Shown here piece by piece: positions 18,342 to 27,225 of a stretch of DNA of 64,000 nt. The notes below the pieces were generated by a model that worked only from the letters and a program-made list of their open reading frames with translations, was not told where the DNA came from and searched no databases. The stretch comes from Flavobacteriaceae bacterium (GTDB lineage: Bacteria; Bacteroidota; Bacteroidia; Flavobacteriales; Flavobacteriaceae). The position numbers and the translations under genes are program-made. The DNA is taken from assembly GCA_013373105.1 (NCBI GenBank), contig JABXIJ010000002.1:28167-92166 (forward strand), read 5' to 3'. Position 1 is the first letter of the stretch. The number at the start of each line of letters is the position of its first letter.

Positions 18342-19292
18342 ATGAAAATATTAGCAAATGATGGAATTTCTCAAAGTGGAATTGACGCTTTAGAGAAAAA
18401 TGGATTTAAAGTAATTACCACAAAAGTGGCTCAAAATCAATTAGAAAATTTTATAAATGAGAATTCTGTAGATGCAATTCTCGTTAGAAGTGCTACACAA
18501 GTAAGACAAGAGTTAATAGATGCTTGTCCTTCTTTAAAATTAATTGGAAGAGGTGGTGTTGGTATGGACAATATTGATGTAGAATACGCCATAGATCAAG
18601 GTTTACAGGTTATAAATACGCCTGCTGCATCTTCTAATTCTGTTGCAGAATTAGTATTTGCTCATTTATTTGGCATGGTTCGTTTCTTACACGCGTCTAA
18701 CAGAGAAATGCCTTTAGAAGGCGATACTCGTTTTAAAGAATTAAAAAAAGTTTATTCTCAAGGAATTGAATTACGTGGTAAAACAATTGGTATTATTGGT
18801 TTTGGTAGAATTGGTCAAGAAGTTGCAAAAGTTGCTATTGGTTTAGGAATGTATGTACTAGCATGTGATAATCAAGTTGAATCTGCAGATATTACCTTAG
18901 ATTTCTTTAATGGTCAAAAAACTACATTTACAATAAATACTTCAGACAAAGAAATTGTTTTAAAAGAATCAGATTTTATTACATTACATGTACCAGCTCT
19001 AGACGATTATATAATTTCTGCAACAGAAATTAATAAAATGAAAGATGGTGTTGCCATTATTAATGCTTCTAGAGGTGGTATTTTAAATGAAGTAGATTTG
19101 GTAAAAGCATTAGAAAACAATAAAGTAATGTATGCTGGTTTAGATGTTTATGAAACTGAGCCATCACCAGCAGTACAATTATTAATGAACCCAAAAATTT
19201 CATTAACGCCACATATTGGTGCTGCAACTTTTGAGGCACAAGACAGAATTGGTTTAGAATTAGCAGAACAAATTATAAAACATCTAGGATAA
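18342..19292 (+). CDS. serA: D-3-phosphoglycerate dehydrogenase
   Basis: The first step of serine synthesis, oxidising 3-phosphoglycerate with NAD. It is a short 316-residue D-2-hydroxyacid dehydrogenase without the C-terminal ACT domain, so the usual serine feedback site is absent. Motifs: GRGGVGMDNID, the NAD fold GIIGFGRIGQE, substrate Arg in NASRGGILNE, the Glu in YETEPSP and catalytic His in LTPHIGAAT. The serC context gives the specific assignment; from sequence alone it could be another 2-hydroxyacid dehydrogenase. Its stop overlaps the next start as TAATG. Confidence 0.9.
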   Translation: MKILANDGISQSGIDALEKNGFKVITTKVAQNQLENFINENSVDAILVRSATQVRQELIDACPSLKLIGRGGVGMDNIDVEYAIDQGLQVINTPAASSNSVAELVFAHLFGMVRFLHASNREMPLEGDTRFKELKKVYSQGIELRGKTIGIIGFGRIGQEVAKVAIGLGMYVLACDNQVESADITLDFFNGQKTTFTINTSDKEIVLKESDFITLHVPALDDYIISATEINKMKDGVAIINASRGGILNEVDLVKALENNKVMYAGLDVYETEPSPAVQLLMNPKISLTPHIGAATFEAQDRIGLELAEQIIKHLG

Positions 19293-19948
19293 TGAGTATT
19301 ACTCAAAACCTTAATGAAATAAAACAAAATATACCTAAAGAGGTAACCTTAGTTGCTGTTTCTAAAACTAAACCAGTTTCAGATATTCATGAAGCATACA
19401 ATGCTGGACATCGTATTTTTGGTGAAAACAGAATTCAAGAAATGGTAGACAAGTATGAGCAACTACCCAAAGATATTGCTTGGCATATGATTGGTCATTT
19501 GCAAAGTAATAAAGTTAAATATATGGCTCATTTTGTCGATTTAATTCATGGTGTTGATAAATTTTCTACTTTAAAAGAAATTAACAAACAAGCCAAAAAA
19601 CACAATAGAACTATACGTTGCTTATTACAAGCTAAAATTGCCAAAGAAGACAGTAAATTTGGTTTGTCTTTTGATGATATTAAAGAAATTTTATCATCAG
19701 AAAAATTAAAAAACTTAGAAAATATCAGCATTGTTGGCCTTATGGGAATGGCTACTTTTACTGATGATTCAAAAATTTTAGAACAAGAATTTTCATCCTT
19801 ACAAAAGCTATATTTAGACTTAAAATCTGATTATAATTTAGAGGTACTATCAATGGGTATGAGTGGAGACTATTTTATTGCTATACAGAATGGTAGCAAT
19901 ATGATTCGAGTAGGCAGCTCAATATTTGGCAGTAGAAATTATAATTAG
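19292..19948 (+). CDS. YggS/PROSC family PLP homeostasis protein
   Basis: A 218-residue single-domain fold-III PLP-binding protein. The PLP lysine is in LVAVSKTKPVSDI near residue 26, followed by GHRIFGENRIQEMVDKY, WHMIGHLQSNKVKY, and SMGMSGDYFIAIQNGSNMIRVGSSIFG, all family hallmarks. Relatives carry PLP and balance B6 vitamers rather than catalyse a pathway step. The TAATG junction indicates translational coupling to serA, which fits because the operon includes the PLP enzyme SerC. Confidence 0.93.
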   Translation: MSITQNLNEIKQNIPKEVTLVAVSKTKPVSDIHEAYNAGHRIFGENRIQEMVDKYEQLPKDIAWHMIGHLQSNKVKYMAHFVDLIHGVDKFSTLKEINKQAKKHNRTIRCLLQAKIAKEDSKFGLSFDDIKEILSSEKLKNLENISIVGLMGMATFTDDSKILEQEFSSLQKLYLDLKSDYNLEVLSMGMSGDYFIAIQNGSNMIRVGSSIFGSRNYN

Positions 19949-19977
19949 TAGATTTATGGAAAAATTAGAAAAAGAAA

Positions 19978-21057
19978 TTGTATGCAATTCTAGATATAGA
20001 AACTACTGGGGGTAAATTTAACGAAGAAGGAATTACAGAAATAGCCATTTATAAATTTGATGGCCATACTACTTTAGATCAATTTATTTCACTCGTAAAT
20101 CCTGAAAAACCTATACAAGATTTTGTTGTAAAGCTAACTGGTATAAACAACAAAATGTTACGAAATGCACCTAAATTTTATGAAGTTGCAAAACGTATTG
20201 TAGAAATTACTAAAAATTGTATTCTTGTTGCACATAATGCAGCTTTCGATTACAGAATTTTAAGAACAGAATTTCAACGGTTAGGTTTCGACTTTGAACG
20301 AAATACTTTATGCACAGTTGAATTAAGTCAGCAATTACTTCCAGATCAAAAATCTTATAGCTTAGGTAAACTTACAAAATCTTTAGGAATACCAATGTCT
20401 GAAAGACATAGAGCAAGTGGAGATGCTATAGCAACTGTGAAGCTTTTTCAGTTATTATTACAAAAAGATTCTAATAAAAGTATCATTCAAAACTCCGTTA
20501 AATTTTTCGATAAAAGATTAGATAAAGAGAAACTTTTAAACCTAATAGAATCTATTCCAGCAGTTTCTGGCATATTTTATGTGCATGATACTAATGGAAA
20601 GGTAATTTACATTGGTAAAGGACATAATATAAAGCATGAAATTAATAAGCTTTTTTTAAAGGTTACAAAAAGAGCTATTAAAATTCAAGAAAGAGCAAGT
20701 TCTGTAACTTTTGATAGAACAGGAAATGAGTTATTTACTAGATTAAAATATTACATAGAATTAGAAAAACTTTCACCAAAATTTAATTTCAGAAAAAAGT
20801 TTAAACTAAAACTTGAAAAATTTAAAAGTGATAATTTCTTGATAATCGATAAAGGAAGAGAAGTTGAAGAACATTCTGTAATTTTAATCGAAAACAATGA
20901 AGTTTTTGGCTTTGGTTATACAAATCTTGCATTTCAAAAAAACAATTTATCAATTTTAAAATCGATATTAACGGTTTTTGAGGATAAAGAAATGGCAAAA
21001 ACTATTATAAAAAATTATTTACATAGACATAAAGTCCAGCAGATAATAAGGTTTTAA
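19978..21057 (+). CDS. DEDD exonuclease fused to a GIY-YIG domain
   Basis: A 359-residue fusion. Residues 1-165 are a DnaQ-like 3'-5' exonuclease with all three motifs: DIETTGG, HNAAFDYRIL and HRASGDA. Residues about 195-285 are a UvrC/Cho-like GIY-YIG domain (GIFYVHD..VIYIGKG). The Arg of the UvrC-type KKR motif appears as Glu221 in IKHEINKLF, and the GIY Tyr is Phe, so the second nuclease may be inactive. The start is TTG, the only possibility after an in-frame TAG at 19966. Family members are thought to act in DNA repair or proofreading. Gene order does not add more. Confidence 0.85.
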   Translation: MYAILDIETTGGKFNEEGITEIAIYKFDGHTTLDQFISLVNPEKPIQDFVVKLTGINNKMLRNAPKFYEVAKRIVEITKNCILVAHNAAFDYRILRTEFQRLGFDFERNTLCTVELSQQLLPDQKSYSLGKLTKSLGIPMSERHRASGDAIATVKLFQLLLQKDSNKSIIQNSVKFFDKRLDKEKLLNLIESIPAVSGIFYVHDTNGKVIYIGKGHNIKHEINKLFLKVTKRAIKIQERASSVTFDRTGNELFTRLKYYIELEKLSPKFNFRKKFKLKLEKFKSDNFLIIDKGREVEEHSVILIENNEVFGFGYTNLAFQKNNLSILKSILTVFEDKEMAKTIIKNYLHRHKVQQIIRF

Positions 21058-21137
21058 GAGTACTTAAAAATCTAAAAACGTTAAAGTTATCGTAATTTTT
21101 TTTTTATATTAGAACAAAAATTTTAAAAAAAACAATA

Positions 21138-22628
21138 ATGAAAAAGCTCACTATTCTCTTCGCATTTCTGTTCATCTCATTCTCTAGTTTCTCACAAGAT
21201 TTAGATGATGAGTTTGGAACTGGTTTAGAATTTGATCAAAACCTTTATGAGTCTGTTCCACAAACAGTACCATTGGTAACAAGAAGCTTTACTGCTTTAC
21301 CAAGCTCTTACAGTTTAAAAGCCTATACTCCTACTCCTAAAAGTCAGGGAAGGCAAGGCTCTTGTGTAGGTTGGGCAAGTGCATATGGAGCTAGAACAAT
21401 TGCTTACGCTGTTAAAAGAGGATGGAGAGGACAAACCTCTAAAATTACAGCTAATGCATTTTCACCTTCTTTTGTTTACAATCAAATTCGAGTAAACGAT
21501 AATTGTGCAGGATCCTATATAGAAAAAGCTATGGATTTAATGAATAGAGAAGGTGCAGCAAAGCTAAATGAGTTTATTTATACAGACCAAAATTGCACGA
21601 CAGTTCCATCTTATAACATAAAAAGCAAGGCTAAAAACAATAGAATTTTAACTTACGAAAGATTAGCAAAATGGAATAACCCATACAACTTAGTTGGTAA
21701 AGTGAAAAAGGCTATTTCTAGCCAAAAGCCAGTAGTTATTGGTTTATTTAGATACAACAGACTAATCTTAGATCAAAATCATGTTTGGATTCCAAATTCA
21801 GGTAATAAAGGTCATGCTATGGTTGTTGTTGGTTATGATGACAATAAAGCAGGAGGTGCTTTTGAAATTATGAATTCTTGGGGAACACGTTTTGGAAATA
21901 ATGGTTTTCTATGGATTAAATATGCAGACTTTGAAAGACAAGTTAAAACAGCTTATGTTGTTGTAGATAAGGCTAATGACTTTAATAACAACAATATTAA
22001 TATTAACAACAATAATAACAATAATAACAATAATAAGAATAATAATATTTCTTATACTTCAAATAAATTAGGAGGTGAATTAACTTTAAAACTTAGTAAT
22101 GGTGCTAATATGCCAATAAGTTTATCTGAAGGTGCTACTAGAAATTTTAATATTGTAAAAGCAACTAAAACAACTTATAAAGTAAATCAAACTTATACTT
22201 CAGGAACTCAATTTAGAATTTACTTAAAAAGCAAACAAACAGGTTATGTGTATTTGGTAGGCTATGGAGCATCAGACAAATCTGTAAGTAAATTGTATCC
22301 TTTTGCTAATTACAGTGATTATTTTAGTTACGTAAATAGTGAAATTGCAATTCCAAATGAAGATTATTTTATTGAGTTCGACAACAAACCTGGAAGAGAT
22401 ATTCTTTGCGTATTGTACAGTAAAGAAAAATTAGATATCAATAGTATTGTAAACAAAGTTAGATATGGTAATGGCGATTTTGTAACTAAAATGAAAAACG
22501 CATTATCTAGCAAAATGTTTAAGGGTACTAGTGTAAAATTTAGCAGTGATAAAATTTCTTTTGATGCAACATCTACAAGCAGTACTGCTAAAGTTGTTCC
22601 TATATTTATAGAAATGAATCATCAATAA
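21138..22628 (+). CDS. Secreted papain-like (C1) peptidase with DUF4384-like tail
   Basis: A 496-residue exported cysteine peptidase. Residues 1-20 form a signal peptide ending FSQ. The C1 catalytic set is complete: Cys76 in QGSCVGWA, His226 in GHAMVVVGYD and Asn246 in MNSWG. A run of about 25 mostly Asn residues (near 282-305) forms a linker. The last 180 residues resemble DUF4384, with FRIYLKSKQTGYVYLVGY and a KLYPF strand; this beta domain is found on other peptidases, often caspase-like ones. The next gene, 6 bases on, encodes a secreted caspase-like protein with similar Asn-rich linkers, so the two probably act together outside the inner membrane. The DUF4384 call is from memory of the family. 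Confidence 0.85.
   Translation: MKKLTILFAFLFISFSSFSQDLDDEFGTGLEFDQNLYESVPQTVPLVTRSFTALPSSYSLKAYTPTPKSQGRQGSCVGWASAYGARTIAYAVKRGWRGQTSKITANAFSPSFVYNQIRVNDNCAGSYIEKAMDLMNREGAAKLNEFIYTDQNCTTVPSYNIKSKAKNNRILTYERLAKWNNPYNLVGKVKKAISSQKPVVIGLFRYNRLILDQNHVWIPNSGNKGHAMVVVGYDDNKAGGAFEIMNSWGTRFGNNGFLWIKYADFERQVKTAYVVVDKANDFNNNNININNNNNNNNNNKNNNISYTSNKLGGELTLKLSNGANMPISLSEGATRNFNIVKATKTTYKVNQTYTSGTQFRIYLKSKQTGYVYLVGYGASDKSVSKLYPFANYSDYFSYVNSEIAIPNEDYFIEFDNKPGRDILCVLYSKEKLDINSIVNKVRYGNGDFVTKMKNALSSKMFKGTSVKFSSDKISFDATSTSSTAKVVPIFIEMNHQ
21983..22046 (+). repeat. AAT/AAC trinucleotide repeat encoding poly-Asn linker
   Basis: About 64 bases made almost entirely of AAT and AAC codons in frame, coding an Asn-rich linker between the peptidase and DUF4384-like domains. 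Short related tracts occur in the following caspase gene (near 23258 and 23839). Such tracts can change length by slippage without breaking the frame when units of three are lost or gained. Confidence 0.85.
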
Positions 22629-22634
22629 AAAATT

Positions 22635-25600
22635 ATGAAAATTCTACAAAACTTATTTTTCACCTTTTTATTAATATTAGTTACACCAGTCTTTTCTCAA
22701 AGCAGTAATTATGCTTACCAAGAAGAGTTTAGTAGTAAAGGAAACTGGCCAACTGGTAATAACAGTACAAGAGAACTAAGTGTCTACAATGGAAGCTATT
22801 ACTTTGAGCACAAAAGAAAAAAAGAATCTTGGAAAGTTACTACAAGAGAGTTTAACCTAAATATGTATCAAGATTTTGAAATAGAAACATCTATTCAAAA
22901 AATTTCTGGTGTACAAGATTATGGAACAACTTTCATGTACGATTATAAAGATAACGACAATTACAGAGAATTAGGGTTTACCTCTACTGGCTATTTTAGA
23001 GTTGCAGAATCTGTTGGCGGAAAATACAAAAACTTAAAATCTTGGACTAAGTCAAGTGCCGTAAAAACAGGTAATTACGCTACAAATATTTTAAAAATAT
23101 CTAAAAAAGGAAATACCATAACATTCTATGTGAATGGATCTTATGTGTACTCTACTACTCATAAAAACTTTATGGGTAAAAAGATGGCTTTTATGCTCTA
23201 CAGAAATCAAAAAATATCTATTGATTATGTAAGAGCAAAACAAGGATCGTCTTATAATAACAATAACAACATTAAAAAAACAACCTCTAAATCTATTTTA
23301 TTTGAAGGATTTACAAACAATAATAACAAATGGTCTACAGGAAGCTCTAAAGATCATTCATTAGCAATAAGTGGTGGCGATTATATTTTCGAACATAAAA
23401 GAGCTTCTGGTTCTTGGTTAACTTGGACAAAAAAATACATAAACACCTCTAGAAACTTCTATATAACAGCACAATTCAAAAAAATTAGTGGTATAAATAA
23501 TAATGGATTTGGATTAGTTTTTGGAAGAAAAGATAATGATAATCAAAACCAATTTTTTATATCGAGTAATGGCTATTACATGATTAAAAAAGAAGAAAAT
23601 GGAAAGGTTACCAATCTAAGAAACTGGACTAAATCTAGCACAATAAAAACTGGAAATGGGCAATACAACTATCTAAAAATTCAAAAAGAAGGAAGTGCTT
23701 ATAAATTTTATATAAACAACACATTGGTCTATACAAGTTATAGCATTAAATTCTACGATCAAAATACAGGTTTTGTTGTTTATAACAAACAAAAAATTAG
23801 TATCGGTTATCTCAGTATGATGTACACTGATGATGGTACTAATAACGATAATAACAATAATAACATAGATAACGTTACTATTGTTGATAATATTAGTAAC
23901 TACAGATATAATGATTCAGATTTTGATTTTAGCGACCAGTTTAATGACAATAAAAATGGTTGGTCAATAAAAAATGATAATGTTCGTGAATTTAAAATAA
24001 ATGATGGTAAGTATTACCTAAATCATAAGAGAACTGAAAAAGGTTATTTAACTTATAGAGATACTTATATAGACACCAATAGAGATTTTGAAATAGAAGC
24101 AAAAATTGATAAAATTAGTGGTGTAAGCAACTATGCTTATGGATTACTCTTTGGTGGTAAAGGAAAAGATGAGTTTAGATTTTATATTTCTTCAGGAGGT
24201 TATTACAAATATTCAAGAATTGTAGACGATAAAGAACAAAATATTCTTAAATGGACAAAAACAAGTGCAGTTAACACAGGTAATTCAAAATCAAACGTTT
24301 TAAAAATTAGAAAAGAGAATGATCAACTTAAACTTTATGTTAATGGCACTTATTTAGCTAAAACAGATTTTGAAGACTTTTATGGTAATAATTTAGGTTT
24401 TTCATTATTTAATAAACAAGTAATTGCTATAGATTATTTAAGAGTAAAATATATATCTAACAATAATATAATTGCAAAAAAAATAAGTGCTCCCTTAAGA
24501 GACGATTTTTCTTACAATACTAATAAATGGATTTTAGAAAATCAGACTAACTATTCTGTAGACATGAGTAATAGTAAGCTCTTAATTCATAGAAAAACTA
24601 AAGGTGGAATTTTTATTAGTAGGGAGGTTAATATAGATACTTACAAAGATTTTGTAATAGAAACATCAATTAGCCATACCAATACATCATCTGGTTATTA
24701 TGGATTCACTTTTGGTAGAAAAAACTCCTCAAATGAATTTTCTTTCTTGCTCTCTGGTAATGGAAGTTATAAATATAGAAAGTTTGAAAACGACCAATAC
24801 AAAGAAATAATAGCAAACTCCTTTTCTAGTGCAATAAATAAAGGGACTAATGAGGCAAACGTTATTAAACTAGTTAAATCTGGAAGTATATTAAGATTCT
24901 ATATTAATGGGCAGTATGTAAATGAAACACCATTTGAGAAATTCTACGGAGATAAAATTGGATATACAGTTTATCATGATAGAAAAATTGCTGTTGATTA
25001 TTTAGATATTAAATACCAAACAGAAAAATTCAACAGTCCTCCTATTGTTGAAATATTAGAACCAAGAGTAGAAAGAGGATTTAAAGTAGTAAAAACTAAG
25101 CGAATATTAGTTAAAGGTAAAGCTACAGATGCAGATGGTATATTCGAAATTATGGTGAATGGCGTTGAAGCAAATTATAATCCAAGTGATGGCATATTTA
25201 CAGCTAGCGTTCCTTTAAAGTATGGAGAAAATAAATTGATTGTAAATGCTACAGACATGAAACAATCTAAATCTAATAAAGAATTTGAAATTATTAGAGA
25301 ATCTCCAAACAATAACGAAACTATTGTAGATAACAACATTAAAAAACCTGAAAAGTTAGATGTTGGTTTTGGTAAATATTATGCTTTAATAATTGGGGTT
25401 AGTGATTATGAAGACCCTAAAGTACAAGATTTATTAGGAGAACCTACAAAAGATGCAGAAGCTTTAGCAGATGTTTTAAATACTTATTACAGCTTTCCTA
25501 AAAGTAATATAACTATTTTAAAGAATCCTACTGCAGCAGATATTAAGAGAAACTTTGTAATTCTTAGAAAAAAAGTTACCAAAAACGACAATGTTTTAAT

Positions 25601-26087
25601 CTTTTATGCTGGTCATGGTAATTACAATAAACAAATGGAATACGGTTATTGGATGCCAGCAGATGTTCAAATGGAATTTGAAGAGAATATTGTTTTAAAT
25701 ACAGAAATTGTTACGTATTTAAGAACAATAAAATCTAAGAATACTTTATTAATCTCAGATGCATGTTTTAGTGGAAGTATTTTAGTCAAATCTAGAGCTT
25801 ATAAAGACGCTTCTAAGGCTGTACAAATTAAACATGATACAGAAAGTAGAAGAGCAATTACTAGTGGTACATTAACAACTGTACCTAATAAAAGTATCTT
25901 TATGAAATATCTACTAAAATTACTTAGAGAAAACAAAGAACCCTATTTCTCTGCATCAGATATTTACCAAAGACTTGAAGTTGCAGTGTTGAATAATGGA
26001 GGTGAAAACCCTCAAAAACCAGTATATGCTCCAATTAGTCAAACAGGTGATATGGGAGGAGATTTTTATTTCATCAAAAAAAACTAA
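22635..26087 (+). CDS. Secreted caspase-family (C14) protein with four LamG-like repeats
   Basis: A 1150-residue exported protein. A signal peptide ends at VFSQ (about residue 22). Residues 28-795 hold four related beta-sandwich units of about 180-190 residues sharing DFEIE..I.KISG, WTKSSAV.TGN and FYGxxxGF; units 1-2 and 2-3 are joined by Asn-rich linkers. A short Ig-like domain (about 798-890) precedes the C-terminal caspase domain from residue 912, opening YYALIIGVSDYED. The catalytic pair is intact: His994 in YAGHG and Cys1044 in DACFSGS. It follows the papain-like gene by 6 bases. The repeats resemble LamG/DUF1080-type glycan-binding folds, so a carbohydrate or cell-surface target is possible. 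Target and trigger are unknown. Confidence 0.88.
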   Translation: MKILQNLFFTFLLILVTPVFSQSSNYAYQEEFSSKGNWPTGNNSTRELSVYNGSYYFEHKRKKESWKVTTREFNLNMYQDFEIETSIQKISGVQDYGTTFMYDYKDNDNYRELGFTSTGYFRVAESVGGKYKNLKSWTKSSAVKTGNYATNILKISKKGNTITFYVNGSYVYSTTHKNFMGKKMAFMLYRNQKISIDYVRAKQGSSYNNNNNIKKTTSKSILFEGFTNNNNKWSTGSSKDHSLAISGGDYIFEHKRASGSWLTWTKKYINTSRNFYITAQFKKISGINNNGFGLVFGRKDNDNQNQFFISSNGYYMIKKEENGKVTNLRNWTKSSTIKTGNGQYNYLKIQKEGSAYKFYINNTLVYTSYSIKFYDQNTGFVVYNKQKISIGYLSMMYTDDGTNNDNNNNNIDNVTIVDNISNYRYNDSDFDFSDQFNDNKNGWSIKNDNVREFKINDGKYYLNHKRTEKGYLTYRDTYIDTNRDFEIEAKIDKISGVSNYAYGLLFGGKGKDEFRFYISSGGYYKYSRIVDDKEQNILKWTKTSAVNTGNSKSNVLKIRKENDQLKLYVNGTYLAKTDFEDFYGNNLGFSLFNKQVIAIDYLRVKYISNNNIIAKKISAPLRDDFSYNTNKWILENQTNYSVDMSNSKLLIHRKTKGGIFISREVNIDTYKDFVIETSISHTNTSSGYYGFTFGRKNSSNEFSFLLSGNGSYKYRKFENDQYKEIIANSFSSAINKGTNEANVIKLVKSGSILRFYINGQYVNETPFEKFYGDKIGYTVYHDRKIAVDYLDIKYQTEKFNSPPIVEILEPRVERGFKVVKTKRILVKGKATDADGIFEIMVNGVEANYNPSDGIFTASVPLKYGENKLIVNATDMKQSKSNKEFEIIRESPNNNETIVDNNIKKPEKLDVGFGKYYALIIGVSDYEDPKVQDLLGEPTKDAEALADVLNTYYSFPKSNITILKNPTAADIKRNFVILRKKVTKNDNVLIFYAGHGNYNKQMEYGYWMPADVQMEFEENIVLNTEIVTYLRTIKSKNTLLISDACFSGSILVKSRAYKDASKAVQIKHDTESRRAITSGTLTTVPNKSIFMKYLLKLLRENKEPYFSASDIYQRLEVAVLNNGGENPQKPVYAPISQTGDMGGDFYFIKKN
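22719..25020 (+). repeat. Four tandem ~190-residue repeat units inside the caspase gene
   Basis: Unit starts are near 22719, 23293, 23921 and 24501. Conserved landmarks recur in order: a D/E-x-F start with a W about 12 residues on, KISG (absent from unit 4), an FGRK/FGGK strand, WTKSS, FYINGxxV, and a closing IDYL. Unit 4 is the most diverged. The similarity is at protein level; DNA identity is not obvious by eye, so the duplication is old. Confidence 0.8.
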
Positions 26088-26131
26088 CCAACTTTAATTT
26101 TTTTTAATAAATTGGCTCTTGACTCAATTTT

Positions 26132-26550
26132 ATGGATCAAGAGTTTTTAATTTTACATTTTCAGCAACAGGATGTTAAAGCCTATGAAAAACTATACAAT
26201 ATGTATTGTAATAGTATTGCTGGTGTAATAAACAATATCGTGAAAGATAATGATGTTACTCAGGAAATTACACAAGATGTATTTATAAAAGCTTGGAATA
26301 ACTCTGCTTCTTACTCATCAAAAAAAGGTCCGTTTTTTCACTTGGTTGCTTAACATTGCAAGAAATGCTGCCATAGATTATACAAGATCTAAGAAATTTA
26401 AACAATCTAAACAAAACCTAAACTCAGATTTTTTCGTAGATATAATAGTAAGCAATGATAACTTAGATGCAAAAGTAAATGCAATAGGTTTAAAGAAGTA
26501 TGTAGAGAAGCTTACATAAACATGTAAGTCTGTAATAGAGTTACTTTACT
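26132..26550 (+). pseudogene. ECF sigma factor pseudogene (frameshift, nonsense and 3' deletion)
   Basis: The frame from 26132 encodes sigma-70 region 2 (VKAYEKLYNMYCNSIAG, then QEITQDVFIKAWNN). At about 26330 an extra C (GGTCCG where GGTCG would continue the protein) shifts the frame. One frame over, the text resumes as RFFTWLLNIARNAAIDYTRS, the region 2.4 DNA-binding helix. A TAA interrupts at 26517, after which KSVIELLYF, the start of region 4, can still be read. The rest of region 4 is gone and the sequence runs straight into an anti-sigma gene. Three independent lesions make a sequencing error unlikely as the whole cause. It follows the two secreted peptidase genes. Confidence 0.88.
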
Positions 26551-26994
26551 TTAGAAGATCAAATAGTTAAAGAAAGAATTCGTTTAGAAGGTATGATTGA
26601 AGATTCATACAATAGTTTAGCAGAAACAGAAAAACTTTTAAACATCTTTAGAGATAAAGATATTATTACAGTTCCTTTAGCTGGTCAAAAAGCTTCTCCT
26701 GAAGCCTATGCTAAAGTATACTGGGATAAGAAAACAAACTCTATTTATTTAGATGCAAAAGGGCTACCAGTTCCTCCTAAAGGAAAAGTGTATCAGGTTT
26801 GGTCTTTAACCCTAGATCCTTTAACTCCAACAAGTTTAGGTACTATAGATAACTTTACAGTAGATACTAATAAGATATTTACCATATCTAATACAAATTC
26901 ATCAGAAGCCTTTGGTATTACTTTAGAACCTGAAGGAGGAAGTAAAACTCCTACTCTAGAACAATTGTATACTTTAGGTGCAATTTCATCTTAA
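26551..26994 (+). pseudogene. Anti-sigma factor (RskA-like) 3' fragment
   Basis: From about 26551 the frame encodes a coiled-coil-like segment (EDQIVKERIRLEGMIEDSYN), then the periplasmic RskA C-terminal domain with AYAKVYWDKKTNSIYLDAKG, VPPKGKVYQVWSL and EAFGITLEPEGGS. These match the ends of flavobacterial anti-sigma factors. The N-terminal sigma-binding domain and the transmembrane helix are missing, so the 133-residue ORF in the track (start 26593) cannot anchor or bind a sigma factor. A deletion has joined it to the middle of the sigma gene. It could still be translated as a soluble stub, but no start site is convincing. Confidence 0.82.
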
Positions 26995-27225
26995 TCTTTT
27001 TATTTCCATATTTTTAATACTTTTCTATATTTGCTAAATATTTGAATATTAAGTTTTTAAATGGATAATATTAGTTTTAGCTTGTATAATTATAAGCTTA
27101 ACGTATGGTTATAAAAAAGTGTATTTTATAATTATGATATACCCTTTTAAACATTAATAAATAGGGTACTAAAAATTTTTAAACTCAACTAATATTTGTA
27201 GTATTGTAAAACATATAGTAATCTT

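Noticed and set aside
19956-20015. 19-codon ORF starting ATGGAAAAATTAG before the exonuclease gene
   Set aside because: Overlaps the exonuclease in another frame and has no conserved look; probably chance.
21077-21093. AAC and CGT boxes upstream of the papain-like gene as an ECF sigma promoter
   Set aside because: The spacing is only 11 bases, too short for the usual 16-17, and the motifs are very short.
21983-22046. Repeat tract as a CRISPR-like array
   Set aside because: Units are three bases, in frame inside a gene; no spacers.
27061-27165. Short hydrophobic frame upstream of the potassium channel
   Set aside because: About 34 codons reading like one membrane helix but without a start codon; AT-rich DNA gives such frames often.
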